Below, one piece after another: positions 1 through 10,001 of a stretch of 64,000 nucleotides of DNA. This DNA comes from Rhodoplanes tepidamans. GTDB lineage: Bacteria > Pseudomonadota > Alphaproteobacteria > Rhizobiales > Xanthobacteraceae. Within the stretch, counting starts at the first letter, position 1. Each line of letters opens with the position of its first letter. Below the pieces are notes generated by a model. It did no database searches. It was given only the letters and a program-made list of their open reading frames with translations, and was not told the DNA's origin. The stretch covers positions 124,001 through 188,000 of the forward strand of contig NZ_JAUSUJ010000004.1 of NCBI RefSeq assembly GCF_030813915.1. The letters are read 5' to 3'. The position numbers and the translations under genes were made by a program.

Positions 1-1473
<1,473 letters not shown>

Positions 1474-1717
1474 GCGGGTTTCCACGGGGCGACGGGGAGC
1501 CCGGCTGAACTAGCACGGGGCTCCGGTGCGACGCCACTGCGGCACATCGGCCTGCCGCAGGATCATGCCGGGCCCACATGGTACCGGGAGGCCGCGCGTG
1601 TGACCACGCCGCCACAGCCATGGGCTGTTCCACGGTGCAAATCGCGTCAAAACCATGGTTGGAAATTGACCGGCCGCGAAAACGCCTCACACTGACGAAT
1701 CAGGGGGAGGCCACGCC

Positions 1718-1969
1718 ATGTCGGATTTCAGGATCAAGGACTTTCTGGATCGGCTCGGCGAGCTCGGACTGATGTTCTCGGCCACCCGCATGGCGGACGG
1801 CAGCATCCGTCTCAATCAGTGGCGCGGCATCACCTACTACGAGAACGAGGCCGACATCCGCCGGATCTGGTCGGCCGCGATGGACGGCCATCCCGGTCGC
1901 GTCCAGGACGTCGCCCGCTATGTCGAGCTGACCCAGACGCGCGCCCGCGTGCTCGGAAAGGCCGCCTGA
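1718..1969 (+). CDS. Small conserved-looking hypothetical protein, 83 aa
   Basis: Family not recognised. The 83-residue soluble protein has no signal peptide or membrane segment and mixed charge (SDFRIKDFLDRLGELG at the start, VQDVARYVELTQTRARV at the end), suggesting a small helical domain. A strong purine-rich ribosome binding site (GGGGGAGG, about 8 bp before the ATG) and normal codon use support it being real. It is transcribed alone; yciB lies divergently upstream and a separate exported protein follows. Confidence 0.6.
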   Translation: MSDFRIKDFLDRLGELGLMFSATRMADGSIRLNQWRGITYYENEADIRRIWSAAMDGHPGRVQDVARYVELTQTRARVLGKAA

Positions 1970-2177
1970 GCGGCCTCGCTCGTCGGCGTGCGGCAGGCCG
2001 GCGCGCCCTCGTGTGGCCAGGACGCCATTGTGCAATGCGCCCCGATCCCGCCCAGGAATCGGCCCGTCATCGGCCCGCGCCCCTCACGAAATCGCCCGCC
2101 CGGTCTGGTCGATGAAGGGTCGGGGTAGCCGCGCCGGTGCCGACGAGGCCCCGCGAGCGGCCGGGAGGGGACGTGGC

Positions 2178-3203
2178 ATGACATCACTGATCGCCCGACT
2201 GGTGGCGGGGCTCCTGGCGGTCGCCCTGCTCGCACCGCTCGTCGCGGCGGCCGACGAGCCGGCGCGCCCCGCCTTCGCGTCCTCCGAGTCCGTGCTGCAC
2301 TTCATCCAGGCCTACCGGTCGCGTCCCGAGCCGGCCCGCGTGCCGGCCGCCGTCCGCAAGGCGAGCGAGACGGGCGCGCTGGCGCGGCCCGACGCCGCCG
2401 GCCTCTATGTCGGCTTCCTGGCCGGCGTGATCGCGACCCAGCCGACCCGGGCCGAGAAGCTGGTCGCCGCCCTGATCCCGTTCCCGCAGGAGGACGCCTG
2501 GGTGATCATCCGGGCGATCGCCTATTCGGGTCATCCGGACTGGAAGGGCCTGCTCGCCCGCAACGCCGCCCGCTTCCCGCAGCACGACGCCATGATCGAG
2601 GCCTATGTGAACGGCCGCCTGCCGACGCTGGCGCGGCTCGCGATCGACGACGACCCGTCGGTCTGGGCGCGCATGCGCGGCTGGTTCCGGTTCGGCGAGC
2701 CCGCCCCGCGGACCCCGGCCCTGGCGGTCGGGCCGGACGTGCTCGACACCCTGTGGGGCGTCTATTTCGCCACCGGCGACGCCGCCCCGGTCGAGCGCAT
2801 CGTCGCGCTGCTGCCGTGGTCGCAGGAGCGCGACGATCTCGGCCGCCTGACCGTCGGCTGCATGGCGAAGTTCACGGTGGTCGCCAACGCGGCGCACGAC
2901 CCGGCGCTGCTCGCCCTGCTGCGCACCGCGCTGGCGCAGCAGCCGCCGGCGGTCGCCGCGGTGCTGAAGGACGCCATCCAGGCCGCCGAGACGACCGATG
3001 TCGGACGCGTGCGCAAGGAGGCGATCGACGCGATCCGAGCGCTGGAGACGAGCGGCCCGGCCAAGCGGCGCGAGTCGTCGTTCTGGGGGCGGTTCGGCGA
3101 CAGCGTGGTGTCGCTCGGCTGCGCCGCCGCCGGCGCCTTCGGACGGGCGGCGCTCGGCCTGCCCTGCGTCTCCGGCGGCGCGGTGGCGGCGGCCCTGCAG
3201 TGA
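2178..3203 (+). CDS. Exported protein of unknown function, 341 aa
   Basis: Family not recognised. A Sec-type signal peptide is clear (MTSLIARLVAGLLAVALLAP followed by a VAAADE cleavage region), so it is predicted periplasmic. The mature part is rich in Ala, Arg and Leu and looks all-helical with repeat-like character (SGHPDWKGLLARNAARFP, ALLALLRTALAQQP), reminiscent of HEAT/TPR-type solenoids, but no motif can be assigned. Near the C-terminus a Gly/Ala-rich hydrophobic stretch with two Cys (LGCAAAGAFGRAALGLPC) may contact the membrane. The ATG at 2178 follows GGGAGGGG and coincides with the signal peptide; the upstream in-frame extension to 2013 lacks both. Confidence 0.6.
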   Translation: MTSLIARLVAGLLAVALLAPLVAAADEPARPAFASSESVLHFIQAYRSRPEPARVPAAVRKASETGALARPDAAGLYVGFLAGVIATQPTRAEKLVAALIPFPQEDAWVIIRAIAYSGHPDWKGLLARNAARFPQHDAMIEAYVNGRLPTLARLAIDDDPSVWARMRGWFRFGEPAPRTPALAVGPDVLDTLWGVYFATGDAAPVERIVALLPWSQERDDLGRLTVGCMAKFTVVANAAHDPALLALLRTALAQQPPAVAAVLKDAIQAAETTDVGRVRKEAIDAIRALETSGPAKRRESSFWGRFGDSVVSLGCAAAGAFGRAALGLPCVSGGAVAAALQ

Positions 3204-3225
3204 CGGCCCGGATCGGGCGGAGCGT

Positions 3226-4833
3226 TCAGCGCCGCGGCTCGCCCTGCGACGGCTCGCCCTGCGACGGCGCCGCCTCGGCCGGCTCGGCCGGCGGCACGGG
3301 CCCCGGCTCGGCGGCAGGCGGCGGATCGGTCGCGGGCGGCGGGGCCGGAGCGGCCTCGGCCGGCGCCGCGGCGGGCTCCGGAGCCGGAGGCGCCGCGGCG
3401 GTGGCGACGGCGCGGCCCGGATCGCCGACATAGCCGGCGAGCAGCACCACGCCAGTGTCGCGGTCGCGCAGCGCGAACCAGAACGGCTTGTCGAACACGG
3501 CGCGGGAGTTCTGGCTGCGCAGCGCCGAGCGCACCGTCGTCACCGCGGTGGCGGCGGCCGCCTCGGTGCCGGCCTCGTCGATCTTCAGCACCGTCTTCTG
3601 GATCACCTCGGCGATGCGCTGGCCCGGCCCGAACCCGTCGAGGGCGGTCGGCGACGTCCGGCCCGCCTTCAGGCCGAGCGCGTCGAGCGCCGGCAGCAGC
3701 GCGGCCCGCTCGGCGAGCGCCAGCCGCGGCAGCGCGACGTCGACCGTCGCGGCGGCGAAGTCGCGGCCGGACAGCCAGTCGGCGACCGGCGCGAAGCCCG
3801 ACGCCGGCAGCGGCTTGTCCTTGCTGCCGAGCAGGACGAGGCCGAAGCGCGGCGTCGCGTAGCCGAGCTCGATCGCGACGAAGCTGTCGTCGCTGCGCAT
3901 CGGCACCGCCTCGATGGTGCCCATCATCAGCGGCACCTCGACGGTCGAGCCATCGGCGCGGGTGAACGGCGCCGGCCGGGTGCGGCCCGGCGCGAAGGCG
4001 GTGCGCCAGCGGTCCTTGAAGTACAGCGCATTGACGGCGACGAGGCCGGGATCGGCCGGCACCCGGTCGAGCATCGCCGGGATGGCGCCGCGGGTCCTCT
4101 CGCCGACCCAGGCATTGATGCGGGCGAGCGACTCCGGGGTGCCGAGCGGCTCGCGGAAGACCTCGCCGCCGGCGGCCGCGACCGCGGCGAGCACCGACGG
4201 TTTCGGCGTCATCGCCGGGTCGATCCAGATCGCGTCGGCGACCGCCAGCACCTCGGCGAGGCCCTTGTCGGCCTGCACGCCGGCGACGATCGCCCGCACC
4301 GCGGCGAAGTCCACCGGCGGCGGCGCCGCCGCGACCGCGGCCTTGTCGCCCTTGCGGGGCTTCTTCGACTTCGCCTCTCTGGCGGCTTTCTCCGGCGCGG
4401 CCGCCGCCGGGGCGGCGCCGCCGTCGACGAAGCCGAGCGTGCGGGCGAGCGCCGCCTGGAGCGGCGCGTCGGCGCCGAGCGCGATCAGGGTCGCCACCAT
4501 GGCGAGGCTGCCGGGCGAGACGACCAGGTTGGCGGCCTCGGGGGTCTCCTTCTGCAGCGCCTCGACGAGCCGGACGGCGAGCCGGGTCTGGGCGGTCCGC
4601 ATGCCGGCGACGTCGACCGGCACGGGCGCCGGCACGGCGGCGGCCGACCGCTTCGCCGCGGCGGGCGCGCCGGGCGGCCGCTCGGTGGTCTTCTTGCGGA
4701 CGGGCTTCGCCTTGTCGGAACGCTCGGCGGGGGCCGCCGCGGCCGGGGCGGCGGCGAACGGCCCGCCCGGCGGCAGCGCGAGCGGCAGCGACAGGGCCGC
4801 GACGACGGCGGCGGCGATCACCCGTGAGGACAT
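3226..4833 (-). CDS. Serpin-family protease inhibitor with disordered tails, exported
   Basis: A serpin fold protein of 535 residues, probably periplasmic: residues 1-35 form a signal sequence. Serpin signatures are strong. VNALYFKDRWRTAF (267-280) is the conserved strand/helix F region. The reactive-loop hinge is E420-A-G-T-E followed by four Ala and Thr (425-429), the composition required for loop insertion in inhibitory serpins. FDKPFWFALRDRDTG (447-461) and LLAGYVGDP (465-472) are the C-terminal signature. Counting 17 residues from the hinge Glu puts P1 at S436, or at R435 with a 16-residue hinge. Non-serpin parts are a Lys/Pro/Ala-rich segment (36-72), an Ala/Lys insertion (137-172) and a Pro/Ala/Glu tail (473-535) ending in a duplicated SQGEP. 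It converges on the preceding gene with a 22-bp gap. Serpins are uncommon in Alphaproteobacteria. Confidence 0.88.
   Translation of the reverse strand: MSSRVIAAAVVAALSLPLALPPGGPFAAAPAAAAPAERSDKAKPVRKKTTERPPGAPAAAKRSAAAVPAPVPVDVAGMRTAQTRLAVRLVEALQKETPEAANLVVSPGSLAMVATLIALGADAPLQAALARTLGFVDGGAAPAAAAPEKAAREAKSKKPRKGDKAAVAAAPPPVDFAAVRAIVAGVQADKGLAEVLAVADAIWIDPAMTPKPSVLAAVAAAGGEVFREPLGTPESLARINAWVGERTRGAIPAMLDRVPADPGLVAVNALYFKDRWRTAFAPGRTRPAPFTRADGSTVEVPLMMGTIEAVPMRSDDSFVAIELGYATPRFGLVLLGSKDKPLPASGFAPVADWLSGRDFAAATVDVALPRLALAERAALLPALDALGLKAGRTSPTALDGFGPGQRIAEVIQKTVLKIDEAGTEAAAATAVTTVRSALRSQNSRAVFDKPFWFALRDRDTGVVLLAGYVGDPGRAVATAAAPPAPEPAAAPAEAAPAPPPATDPPPAAEPGPVPPAEPAEAAPSQGEPSQGEPRR
3236..3265. 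repeat. 15-bp tandem duplication in serpin gene tail
   Basis: Two perfect adjacent copies of GGCTCGCCCTGCGAC (3236-3250 and 3251-3265). They encode the doubled SQGEP at the C-terminus of the serpin. Such in-frame units suggest slippage in the disordered tail. Confidence 0.85.
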
Positions 4834-4875
4834 CGCACTCTCCCAGCAGGCCGGCGCGGCACGCCATCACGGCTA

Positions 4876-4911
4876 CACGATCGCGGCCCACGATCGCGCC
4901 CGCACGATCGC
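4876..4911. promoter_or_regulatory. Three CACGATCGC repeats upstream of serpin gene
   Basis: CACGATCGC occurs at 4876-4884, 4889-4897 and 4903-4911 (spacings 13 and 14 bp), each containing the palindrome CGATCG. They lie 43-78 bp upstream of the serpin start in a 177-bp gap that holds no gene. A regulator array is possible; chance in GC-rich DNA is not excluded. Confidence 0.3.
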
Positions 4912-5010
4912 AGCCGGGCCATGGACCGTCGCCCGGGCCGGCGCGGCCGGTTCCCCATCGGAAGGGTGTCGCCGCGCGGCCCGCCGGTTCACGGCCGGCA
5001 CGGAGGAATC

Positions 5011-6273
5011 TTAGTCCTTCGCGGCGCGGGCGTCGAACCGCAGCACCGCCTCCAGCATCACGGCGGCGCCCGCCGCGACGGCGGCCGGCTCGGCCCATTC
5101 CTCCGGGCAATGGCTGCGGCCGGCCCGGCACGGGATGAACACCATGGCGGCGGGGGCGATGCGCGACAGGAAGGCGGCGTCGTGCCCGGCGCCCGACGGC
5201 AGCGGCACGCTGGCCAGGCCGAGCGCCTCCGCCCCTTCGGCGAGCAGCGCCCGCAGGGCGGGATCGCAGGCCGCCGGGGTCGCCCGCGACAGCACGGCGC
5301 AGCGCTCGCGCGTCGTCGCGGTCGCCGCGGCGATGCGCGCCGCCTCGGCCTCGATCTCGGCCACGAAGGCCTCCAGCAGGTCGCCGTCCTCGGCCCGCGC
5401 GTCGACGACGACCCGGGCCCGCTCCGGCACCACGTTGACGGCGTTGGGCGACACCTCGATCACGCCCGTGGTGGCGACGACGTAGCCGCGCCCCGCCTGG
5501 GCGAGCGCCGCGGCCCGCTCCGACACGAAGCCGACGAAGCGGGCGGCCGCCACCCCGGCGTCGCGGCGCATGGCCATCGGCATGGTGCCGGCATGGGCGG
5601 CCTCGCCCTTGAACACGATCTCCAGCCGGACGATGCCGACGATGCCGGTGACGATGCCGATCGGGATCTCGCTCCGCTCCAGCACGACGCCCTGCTCGAT
5701 ATGCAGCTCCAGGAACGCCGCGACGTCGGCGCGGCGTGCCTCGGCGAGGCGGGCGACGTCGCCGCCGACCCGGTCGATGGCGTCGCCGAGCCGCTCCCCG
5801 CCGGGCCCGCGATAGTCGAGCATGGCCGGCTCCAGGCGGCCCGCCATGGCGCGGCTGCCGATGCAGGACAGGCCGAAGTCGCTCGGCTCCTCGGCCAGGC
5901 AGTCGACCACCTCGACCGGATGGCGCAGCCGGCGGCCGTCGTCCTGCAGGGCCCGCACCACCTCGAGCGCGGCGATCACGCCGGCCGGCCCGTCGAAGCG
6001 GCCGCCGGACGGCACCGAGTCGGAATGGGAGCCGAGCAGGATGGCGGGCAGGCCGGGCTCGCTGCCCTCCAGCCGGCCGAACAGGTTGGCGGCAGGATCG
6101 AGCCGCACCGCGAGGCCGGCCTCGGAAAACCGCCGGCTCAGCCAGTGGCGCCCGGCGTCGAACAGCGGCGTGAACGAGCGGCGGGTCCACGGCCGGGCCG
6201 GATCCGTGATCTCGGCCAGACCCATCAGGTCGGACCAGATGCGGCTCTCGTCGATGCCGAATGCCCCGCCCAT
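5011..6273 (-). CDS. Zn-dependent amidohydrolase (allantoate amidohydrolase / N-carbamoyl-amino-acid hydrolase family, M20)
   Basis: A cytosolic dinuclear metallohydrolase of the M20 family that hydrolyses carbamoyl/ureido groups, releasing ammonia and CO2 from allantoate, or freeing amino acids from N-carbamoyl derivatives. Metal-site motifs are present in order: GSHSDSVPSGGRFDGPAG (His and Asp), LAEEPSDFG (paired Glu), LELHIEQG (His) and GRSHCPEE (C-terminal His). The GHDA substrate-binding motif is also present. At 420 residues it matches the family. The ATG at 6273 follows GGAGGGAC; the 19 extra codons upstream are basic and unlike the family. Given the purine and urea genes in the window, allantoate is a reasonable substrate, but sequence alone does not separate it from L-carbamoylase. 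Confidence 0.85.
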   Translation of the reverse strand: MGGAFGIDESRIWSDLMGLAEITDPARPWTRRSFTPLFDAGRHWLSRRFSEAGLAVRLDPAANLFGRLEGSEPGLPAILLGSHSDSVPSGGRFDGPAGVIAALEVVRALQDDGRRLRHPVEVVDCLAEEPSDFGLSCIGSRAMAGRLEPAMLDYRGPGGERLGDAIDRVGGDVARLAEARRADVAAFLELHIEQGVVLERSEIPIGIVTGIVGIVRLEIVFKGEAAHAGTMPMAMRRDAGVAAARFVGFVSERAAALAQAGRGYVVATTGVIEVSPNAVNVVPERARVVVDARAEDGDLLEAFVAEIEAEAARIAAATATTRERCAVLSRATPAACDPALRALLAEGAEALGLASVPLPSGAGHDAAFLSRIAPAAMVFIPCRAGRSHCPEEWAEPAAVAAGAAVMLEAVLRFDARAAKD

Positions 6274-6457
6274 CCCGGTCCCTCCACCACGGGCGCGCCG
6301 CCGGCGCACCTCGAGGGACCTCGTTACCACGGCGATCCGACGCGTACGAGCACAGCCGCTGCGTCCGGCGCGGGCCGGGGCGGAATGCGACGCATGGTTG
6401 TCTCGGGCAGCGGGGGTGTGGCCGACGCAGGGCGCCGGGTCGCGACGATCGGACGTG

Positions 6458-6664
6458 TCAGGCGGCTTGCTTGGGATCGACGGTCCGGAAGCTGGTCCGG
6501 ATCACCTCGGTGCCGCACTGGTCGCAGGCGTAGGTGGTGTCCTGGATGCGAGGCTCGGCCTTGGTCGTGCTGACCGACCGGTACGACATCCGCTTGGCAC
6601 AGCGCGGACAGGGAATGATGAGAGACGGTAGAGAGCTGGCGGAGGCTACGGCGAGACGGCGCAT
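6458..6664 (-). CDS. Small CxxC zinc-ribbon-like protein, 68 aa
   Basis: A 68-residue protein with two CxxC knuckles, CPRC (about residue 19) and CDQC (about residue 47), separated by a basic segment MSYRSVSTTKAEPR. The arrangement is that of a rubredoxin-like or zinc-ribbon metal site, so a structural Zn is likely. Function unknown. The ATG at 6664 has GAGGAG about 5 bp upstream; longer in-frame starts lack a ribosome site. It is divergent from the GIY-YIG gene across an AT-rich spacer. Confidence 0.65.
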   Translation of the reverse strand: MRRLAVASASSLPSLIIPCPRCAKRMSYRSVSTTKAEPRIQDTTYACDQCGTEVIRTSFRTVDPKQAA

Positions 6665-6740
6665 ACGAGCTCCTCGGCGTTTTTCCAGTCCGTGCAATTG
6701 CGCATGCCTAGTCGAGCGCGCCGGGGCGGTACGAGTCAAT

Positions 6741-6780
6741 ACAAATTTGTGCTATGCACAATAAATGAAGGGTATGCACA
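6741..6780. promoter_or_regulatory. AT-rich spacer with palindrome and TATGCACA direct repeats
   Basis: This patch is much more AT-rich than its surroundings. It contains the perfect 10-bp palindrome ACAAATTTGT (6741-6750) and two copies of TATGCACA (6753-6760 and 6773-6780, 20 bp apart, about two helical turns). It lies between two divergent genes and is probably their promoter/operator region. Confidence 0.4.
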
Positions 6781-6842
6781 GACCGCAACGGTTTCATGGT
6801 ACTTGCATACAATCGAGCGATTCGCGTGCTCCTGCGCCACCG

Positions 6843-7313
6843 ATGGTAGCCCGCCTCACCACCGCAAGTCGTGCTGCGGCCACGAGGAAAACCCGCCTCT
6901 CGGCGGCCGGTCTGCCGCCCCGGCCTGGTGCCTATGTATTAGCCATCGCGCTGGAGACGCCGCTGCCGGTGCGGCTCGCCGGCCGCCTGGCCGGCACGCT
7001 GGCGCCCGGCCGATACCTGTATTGCGGCTCGGCCCGCGGCCCCGGCGGGCTGCGGGCGCGAATCGCCCGCCACCTGCGCCGGCGCAAGACGCTGCGCTGG
7101 CATGTCGACCGGCTGACCACCCGCGGCACCGTGATCGCCGTGTGGGCGGTGCCGGACGGCGACGAGTGCGCGCTGGCCGGAGCCCTCGCCGGGCTGCCGG
7201 TGCCGATCCCCGGCTTCGGGGCGAGCGACTGCCGGCGCTGCCCGAGCCACCTGTTCGCCTGGCCGGACGGCGCCGCCCTGCCGTTCGGCCCGCCGGCCGT
7301 CTCGCGCGACTGA
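6843..7313 (+). CDS. GIY-YIG / DUF123-family nuclease-like protein
   Basis: About 156 residues, related to the DUF123 branch of the GIY-YIG superfamily. Visible marks are PGAYVLAIAL (the GIY-like strand), RYLYCGSARGPGGLRARIARHLR (the YIG equivalent with conserved Gly and Arg), KTLRWHVDRLT, and a C-terminal FGASDCRRCPSHLF with clustered Cys that could bind metal. In other organisms the domain occurs alone or fused to endonuclease III; its substrate here is unknown. The start is uncertain: ATG 6843 is closest to the domain, while ATG 6765 would add 26 residues. Neither has a strong ribosome binding site. Confidence 0.75.
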   Translation: MVARLTTASRAAATRKTRLSAAGLPPRPGAYVLAIALETPLPVRLAGRLAGTLAPGRYLYCGSARGPGGLRARIARHLRRRKTLRWHVDRLTTRGTVIAVWAVPDGDECALAGALAGLPVPIPGFGASDCRRCPSHLFAWPDGAALPFGPPAVSRD

Positions 7314-7328
7314 GGCCGGCCGCACGGC

Positions 7329-9278
7329 TCACGTCTTGGGGGCGCCGTGATCCTGCGGCTCGCCGGCCTGCTCGGGCCCGACCCGGAACGGCCGCATCAT
7401 CTCGTTGTCCTCGTGCTCGACCATGTGGCAGTGCCAGACGAACTGGCCCGGCTTCGCGAACCGCATGCGCACCCGCGTCACCTCCCCGGGCCGGGCGATC
7501 ACGGTGTCCTTCCAGCCGTCCTCCTCGGGACGCGGCGGCCGCGCCGGGCCTTCGGGCCGGCCGGTCTCGTCGTCGAGCGCGCGGCGGTCGACCACCTGGA
7601 ACAGGACGTCGTGGACGTGCATCGGATGGGCGTCGCCGGTGAGATTGTGGAACGCCCAGGTCTCGACGTCGCCCGGCGCCGGGGTCTCGGTGACCGGGTC
7701 GGCCCAGTGCCGCAGCGTGACGCCGTGCGTGCGGCCGAGCGCCGGATCGAAGCCGGCGAGCGAGGTCTCGTGCGGCACCTCGCCCCTGCGGGACGGCGTC
7801 ATCCGCTCGACCAGCGCCAGCGCCCGCTCGCGCACCGGCTCGGCGAGCGGCGCGATCGCCGGCAGCACGAGCCGCGCCGGCGGCGTGGTCGGGTCGGGAG
7901 CGGTCGCACGCACGACGCGGAACTGCATCACCTGGCCGGTGCCGCGGCGGTCGGACGGATCCTCGTCCGGCTCGCCCTTGTAGGGCGCGTCGGGCCCGAG
8001 ATTGCGCAGCGTCACCCGGCTGCCGGGGGCGAGGCGCGAGAAGTCGACGACGAGATCGGCGCGCTCGGCCGGCGCCAGCAGCACGTCGCGCAGCTTCACG
8101 GGCGCCCGCAGGAAGCCGCCCTCGGTGCCGACCTGCCAGACCTCCACCTTCGGATCGGCGAAGCGCAGGATCAGGACGCGGGAATTGCAGGCGTTGAGGA
8201 CGCGCAGACGGTAGCGCCGCGGCTCGACCTCGCAGCGCGGCCAGGCGCGGCCGTTGACCACCATCACGTTGCCGAAGAACTCCGGCACCCAGATCGGCGG
8301 CACCTCGGAGCGCGGCACGAACGGCCCGGCATGGCCGTCGAACAGGCGGCGGCTGCCCGGATAGAACAGCGAGCCGTCGGCATCGAACGACCTGTCCATG
8401 ATCGCCAGCGGGATCTCGAACGCGCCGCCCGGCAGCACCGCGGCCGCGCCGCTGCCGGCGACGCCGGGCTGGTCGGCCGGATCGTCGCTGCGGATCAGAT
8501 AGAGGCCGGCGAGGCCGGCATAGACGTTGAGCCGGGTCAGCCCGAGCGTGTGGTCGTGATACCAGAGCATGCCGGGCCGCTGGCTGTTGGGGTAGCGGAA
8601 GGTGACGCGGCCCGGCCCCCAGTCGCCGCGGCCGGACTTCGCCCAGAAGAAGTCGTACCAGGTGCCGACCGGGGCGAAGCCGTCGGGCAGGTCCACGGCG
8701 TCTGGCAGCACCCAGGCCTCCGGATAGCCGTCGCTCCAGTCCTCCACCGCCTCCATGCCGTGCACGTGGGTGACCAGCGGCACCGGGCCCCGGTAGGGGC
8801 CCGGCGTCGCCGTGAAGGTCGGCCGGGTGTCGCGCCGGCCGCCCGGATTGGCCCAGTGCAGGGTCGGATCGACGGGCAGCAGATGCGGCCGGAACCGCCG
8901 CTCCGGCGTCGTCAGACCGTTGATCCAGGTGATCTCGACCGGCGTGCCGCGCGTCGCCTCGATGGTGCCGCCGGGCGAGGCGAAGCTGTCGTCGTGCCCC
9001 TCGGCGCCGTAGCCCCACAGGGTCGTCGGCCCGAACGGCGGCGGCAGCATCTGCTGGCGCAGCTGGCGCGCCGCGATCCGGTAGGCGTTGGGGCCGGACC
9101 GCGGCATCGGCTTCGGCACGGCGAGCGGCAGGGCGAACCGCTCGACCCGGTCGACCCGCAGGCTGCCGCCCATCACCGGGCCGGCGACGGCCCGCGAGCC
9201 CCCGGAGGGATCCGGAGCGAACAGGCCGAGCGACGCCCCGGCTCCGCAGGCGAGAAAGCAACGGCGATCGATCGGCAT
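7329..9278 (-). CDS. Multicopper oxidase (CotA/bilirubin oxidase-like), exported
   Basis: A laccase-type oxidase that couples one-electron oxidation of a substrate or metal to O2 reduction, 649 residues. The N-terminus MPIDRRCFLACGAGASLGLF is a signal sequence, with a DRR pair before the hydrophobic core, so periplasmic location is likely. All four copper motifs are present: HVHG (171-174), WYHDHTLG (HDH 241-243), HPMHVH (551-556) and HCHMVEHEDNEM (from 616) with the type 1 Cys and axial Met. The layout resembles the CotA/phenoxazinone synthase branch. No Met-rich CueO-like insert was seen, so copper oxidase activity is not favoured. It is followed upstream by the DHC/SHP cytochrome genes on the same strand after 173 bp without a gene. 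Confidence 0.92.
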   Translation of the reverse strand: MPIDRRCFLACGAGASLGLFAPDPSGGSRAVAGPVMGGSLRVDRVERFALPLAVPKPMPRSGPNAYRIAARQLRQQMLPPPFGPTTLWGYGAEGHDDSFASPGGTIEATRGTPVEITWINGLTTPERRFRPHLLPVDPTLHWANPGGRRDTRPTFTATPGPYRGPVPLVTHVHGMEAVEDWSDGYPEAWVLPDAVDLPDGFAPVGTWYDFFWAKSGRGDWGPGRVTFRYPNSQRPGMLWYHDHTLGLTRLNVYAGLAGLYLIRSDDPADQPGVAGSGAAAVLPGGAFEIPLAIMDRSFDADGSLFYPGSRRLFDGHAGPFVPRSEVPPIWVPEFFGNVMVVNGRAWPRCEVEPRRYRLRVLNACNSRVLILRFADPKVEVWQVGTEGGFLRAPVKLRDVLLAPAERADLVVDFSRLAPGSRVTLRNLGPDAPYKGEPDEDPSDRRGTGQVMQFRVVRATAPDPTTPPARLVLPAIAPLAEPVRERALALVERMTPSRRGEVPHETSLAGFDPALGRTHGVTLRHWADPVTETPAPGDVETWAFHNLTGDAHPMHVHDVLFQVVDRRALDDETGRPEGPARPPRPEEDGWKDTVIARPGEVTRVRMRFAKPGQFVWHCHMVEHEDNEMMRPFRVGPEQAGEPQDHGAPKT

Positions 9279-9451
9279 GGCGTACTCCGGCTGTCCGACG
9301 ACCCGACTCGCATGCAAGCGACCGTATGTGATCGGATCGCGGACCGGAAGCCGGAGCGCCGCTGCGGCCCCGGGACGCGGTGCCGCAGGCCCCGGACGAG
9401 GTGCGCGGAGTTCGCCCCATCCCCGCTCATTCTCGTCGGCCGACACCGCGC

Positions 9452-9991
9452 TCAGTCGTCGTCGAACCAGCCGCGCTCGGCGTCCTCGTGGCAGGCCTTG
9501 CAGTCGCCCCTGAACCTGGCGCCGTTGCGGGCGAGCGTCGCTGGCGCGACCCGGTCCTTGCGCTCGTGCCTGCGGGTCCACCACGGCAGCTCGGTGATGC
9601 GGGCCGGAGTCACCTCGGGCGGCAGCCGGCGCATCGTCTTGCTGGTCCGGCCGTCCGCGTCTGCGGCATGGGCGGCCAGATAGGCCGCGATGTGCGCCGT
9701 GGTCGCCGCGTCGAGCGCGGCATTGTCGCCGAAGTGATTCGTGAGATTCGCCGTCATGGCCCGCCAGGAGCGGGCCGGCAGCAGCCCGGCCGGGTAGACC
9801 AGGTGGCAGGCGCCGCATTCCGCTTTCACCACCGGGTCGCTCACCGGCTCCAGCCGGAGCCCGTCGGCGACCAGCGGGCTCGCGACGGTCAGGAGCACGG
9901 CGAGCGGCGCGCCGACCAGCAGCAGCGGACGCGCGATCCACATCGTCCTGTCCGAGGCCTGCCTGTCCGAAGACGTCCTGTCCGGCGTCAT
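9452..9991 (-). CDS. dhc: Diheme cytochrome c (DHC type)
   Basis: A membrane-anchored or periplasmic diheme cytochrome, 179 residues, with heme motifs CGACH (59-63) and CKACH (164-168). A hydrophobic segment (about 20-42) follows a polar N-terminus. The second heme is close to the C-terminal acidic end WFDDD, as in the DHC family that donates electrons to SHP. ATG 9991 gives a 16-residue polar lead; an internal ATG at 9943 (MWIARPLLL) would place the signal peptide at the N-terminus and is equally possible. It is the third gene of a cytochrome b561-SHP-DHC operon, 10 bp after shp. Confidence 0.85.
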   Translation of the reverse strand: MTPDRTSSDRQASDRTMWIARPLLLVGAPLAVLLTVASPLVADGLRLEPVSDPVVKAECGACHLVYPAGLLPARSWRAMTANLTNHFGDNAALDAATTAHIAAYLAAHAADADGRTSKTMRRLPPEVTPARITELPWWTRRHERKDRVAPATLARNGARFRGDCKACHEDAERGWFDDD

Positions 9992-10001
9992 GCCGTCCTC
10001 C

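Noticed and set aside
2762-6190. A 1142-codon open frame on the minus strand across the serpin and amidohydrolase genes
   Set aside because: It is a frame-shifted shadow of two well-supported genes, Arg/Gly/Pro-rich with no domain; GC-rich DNA lacks stops in this frame.
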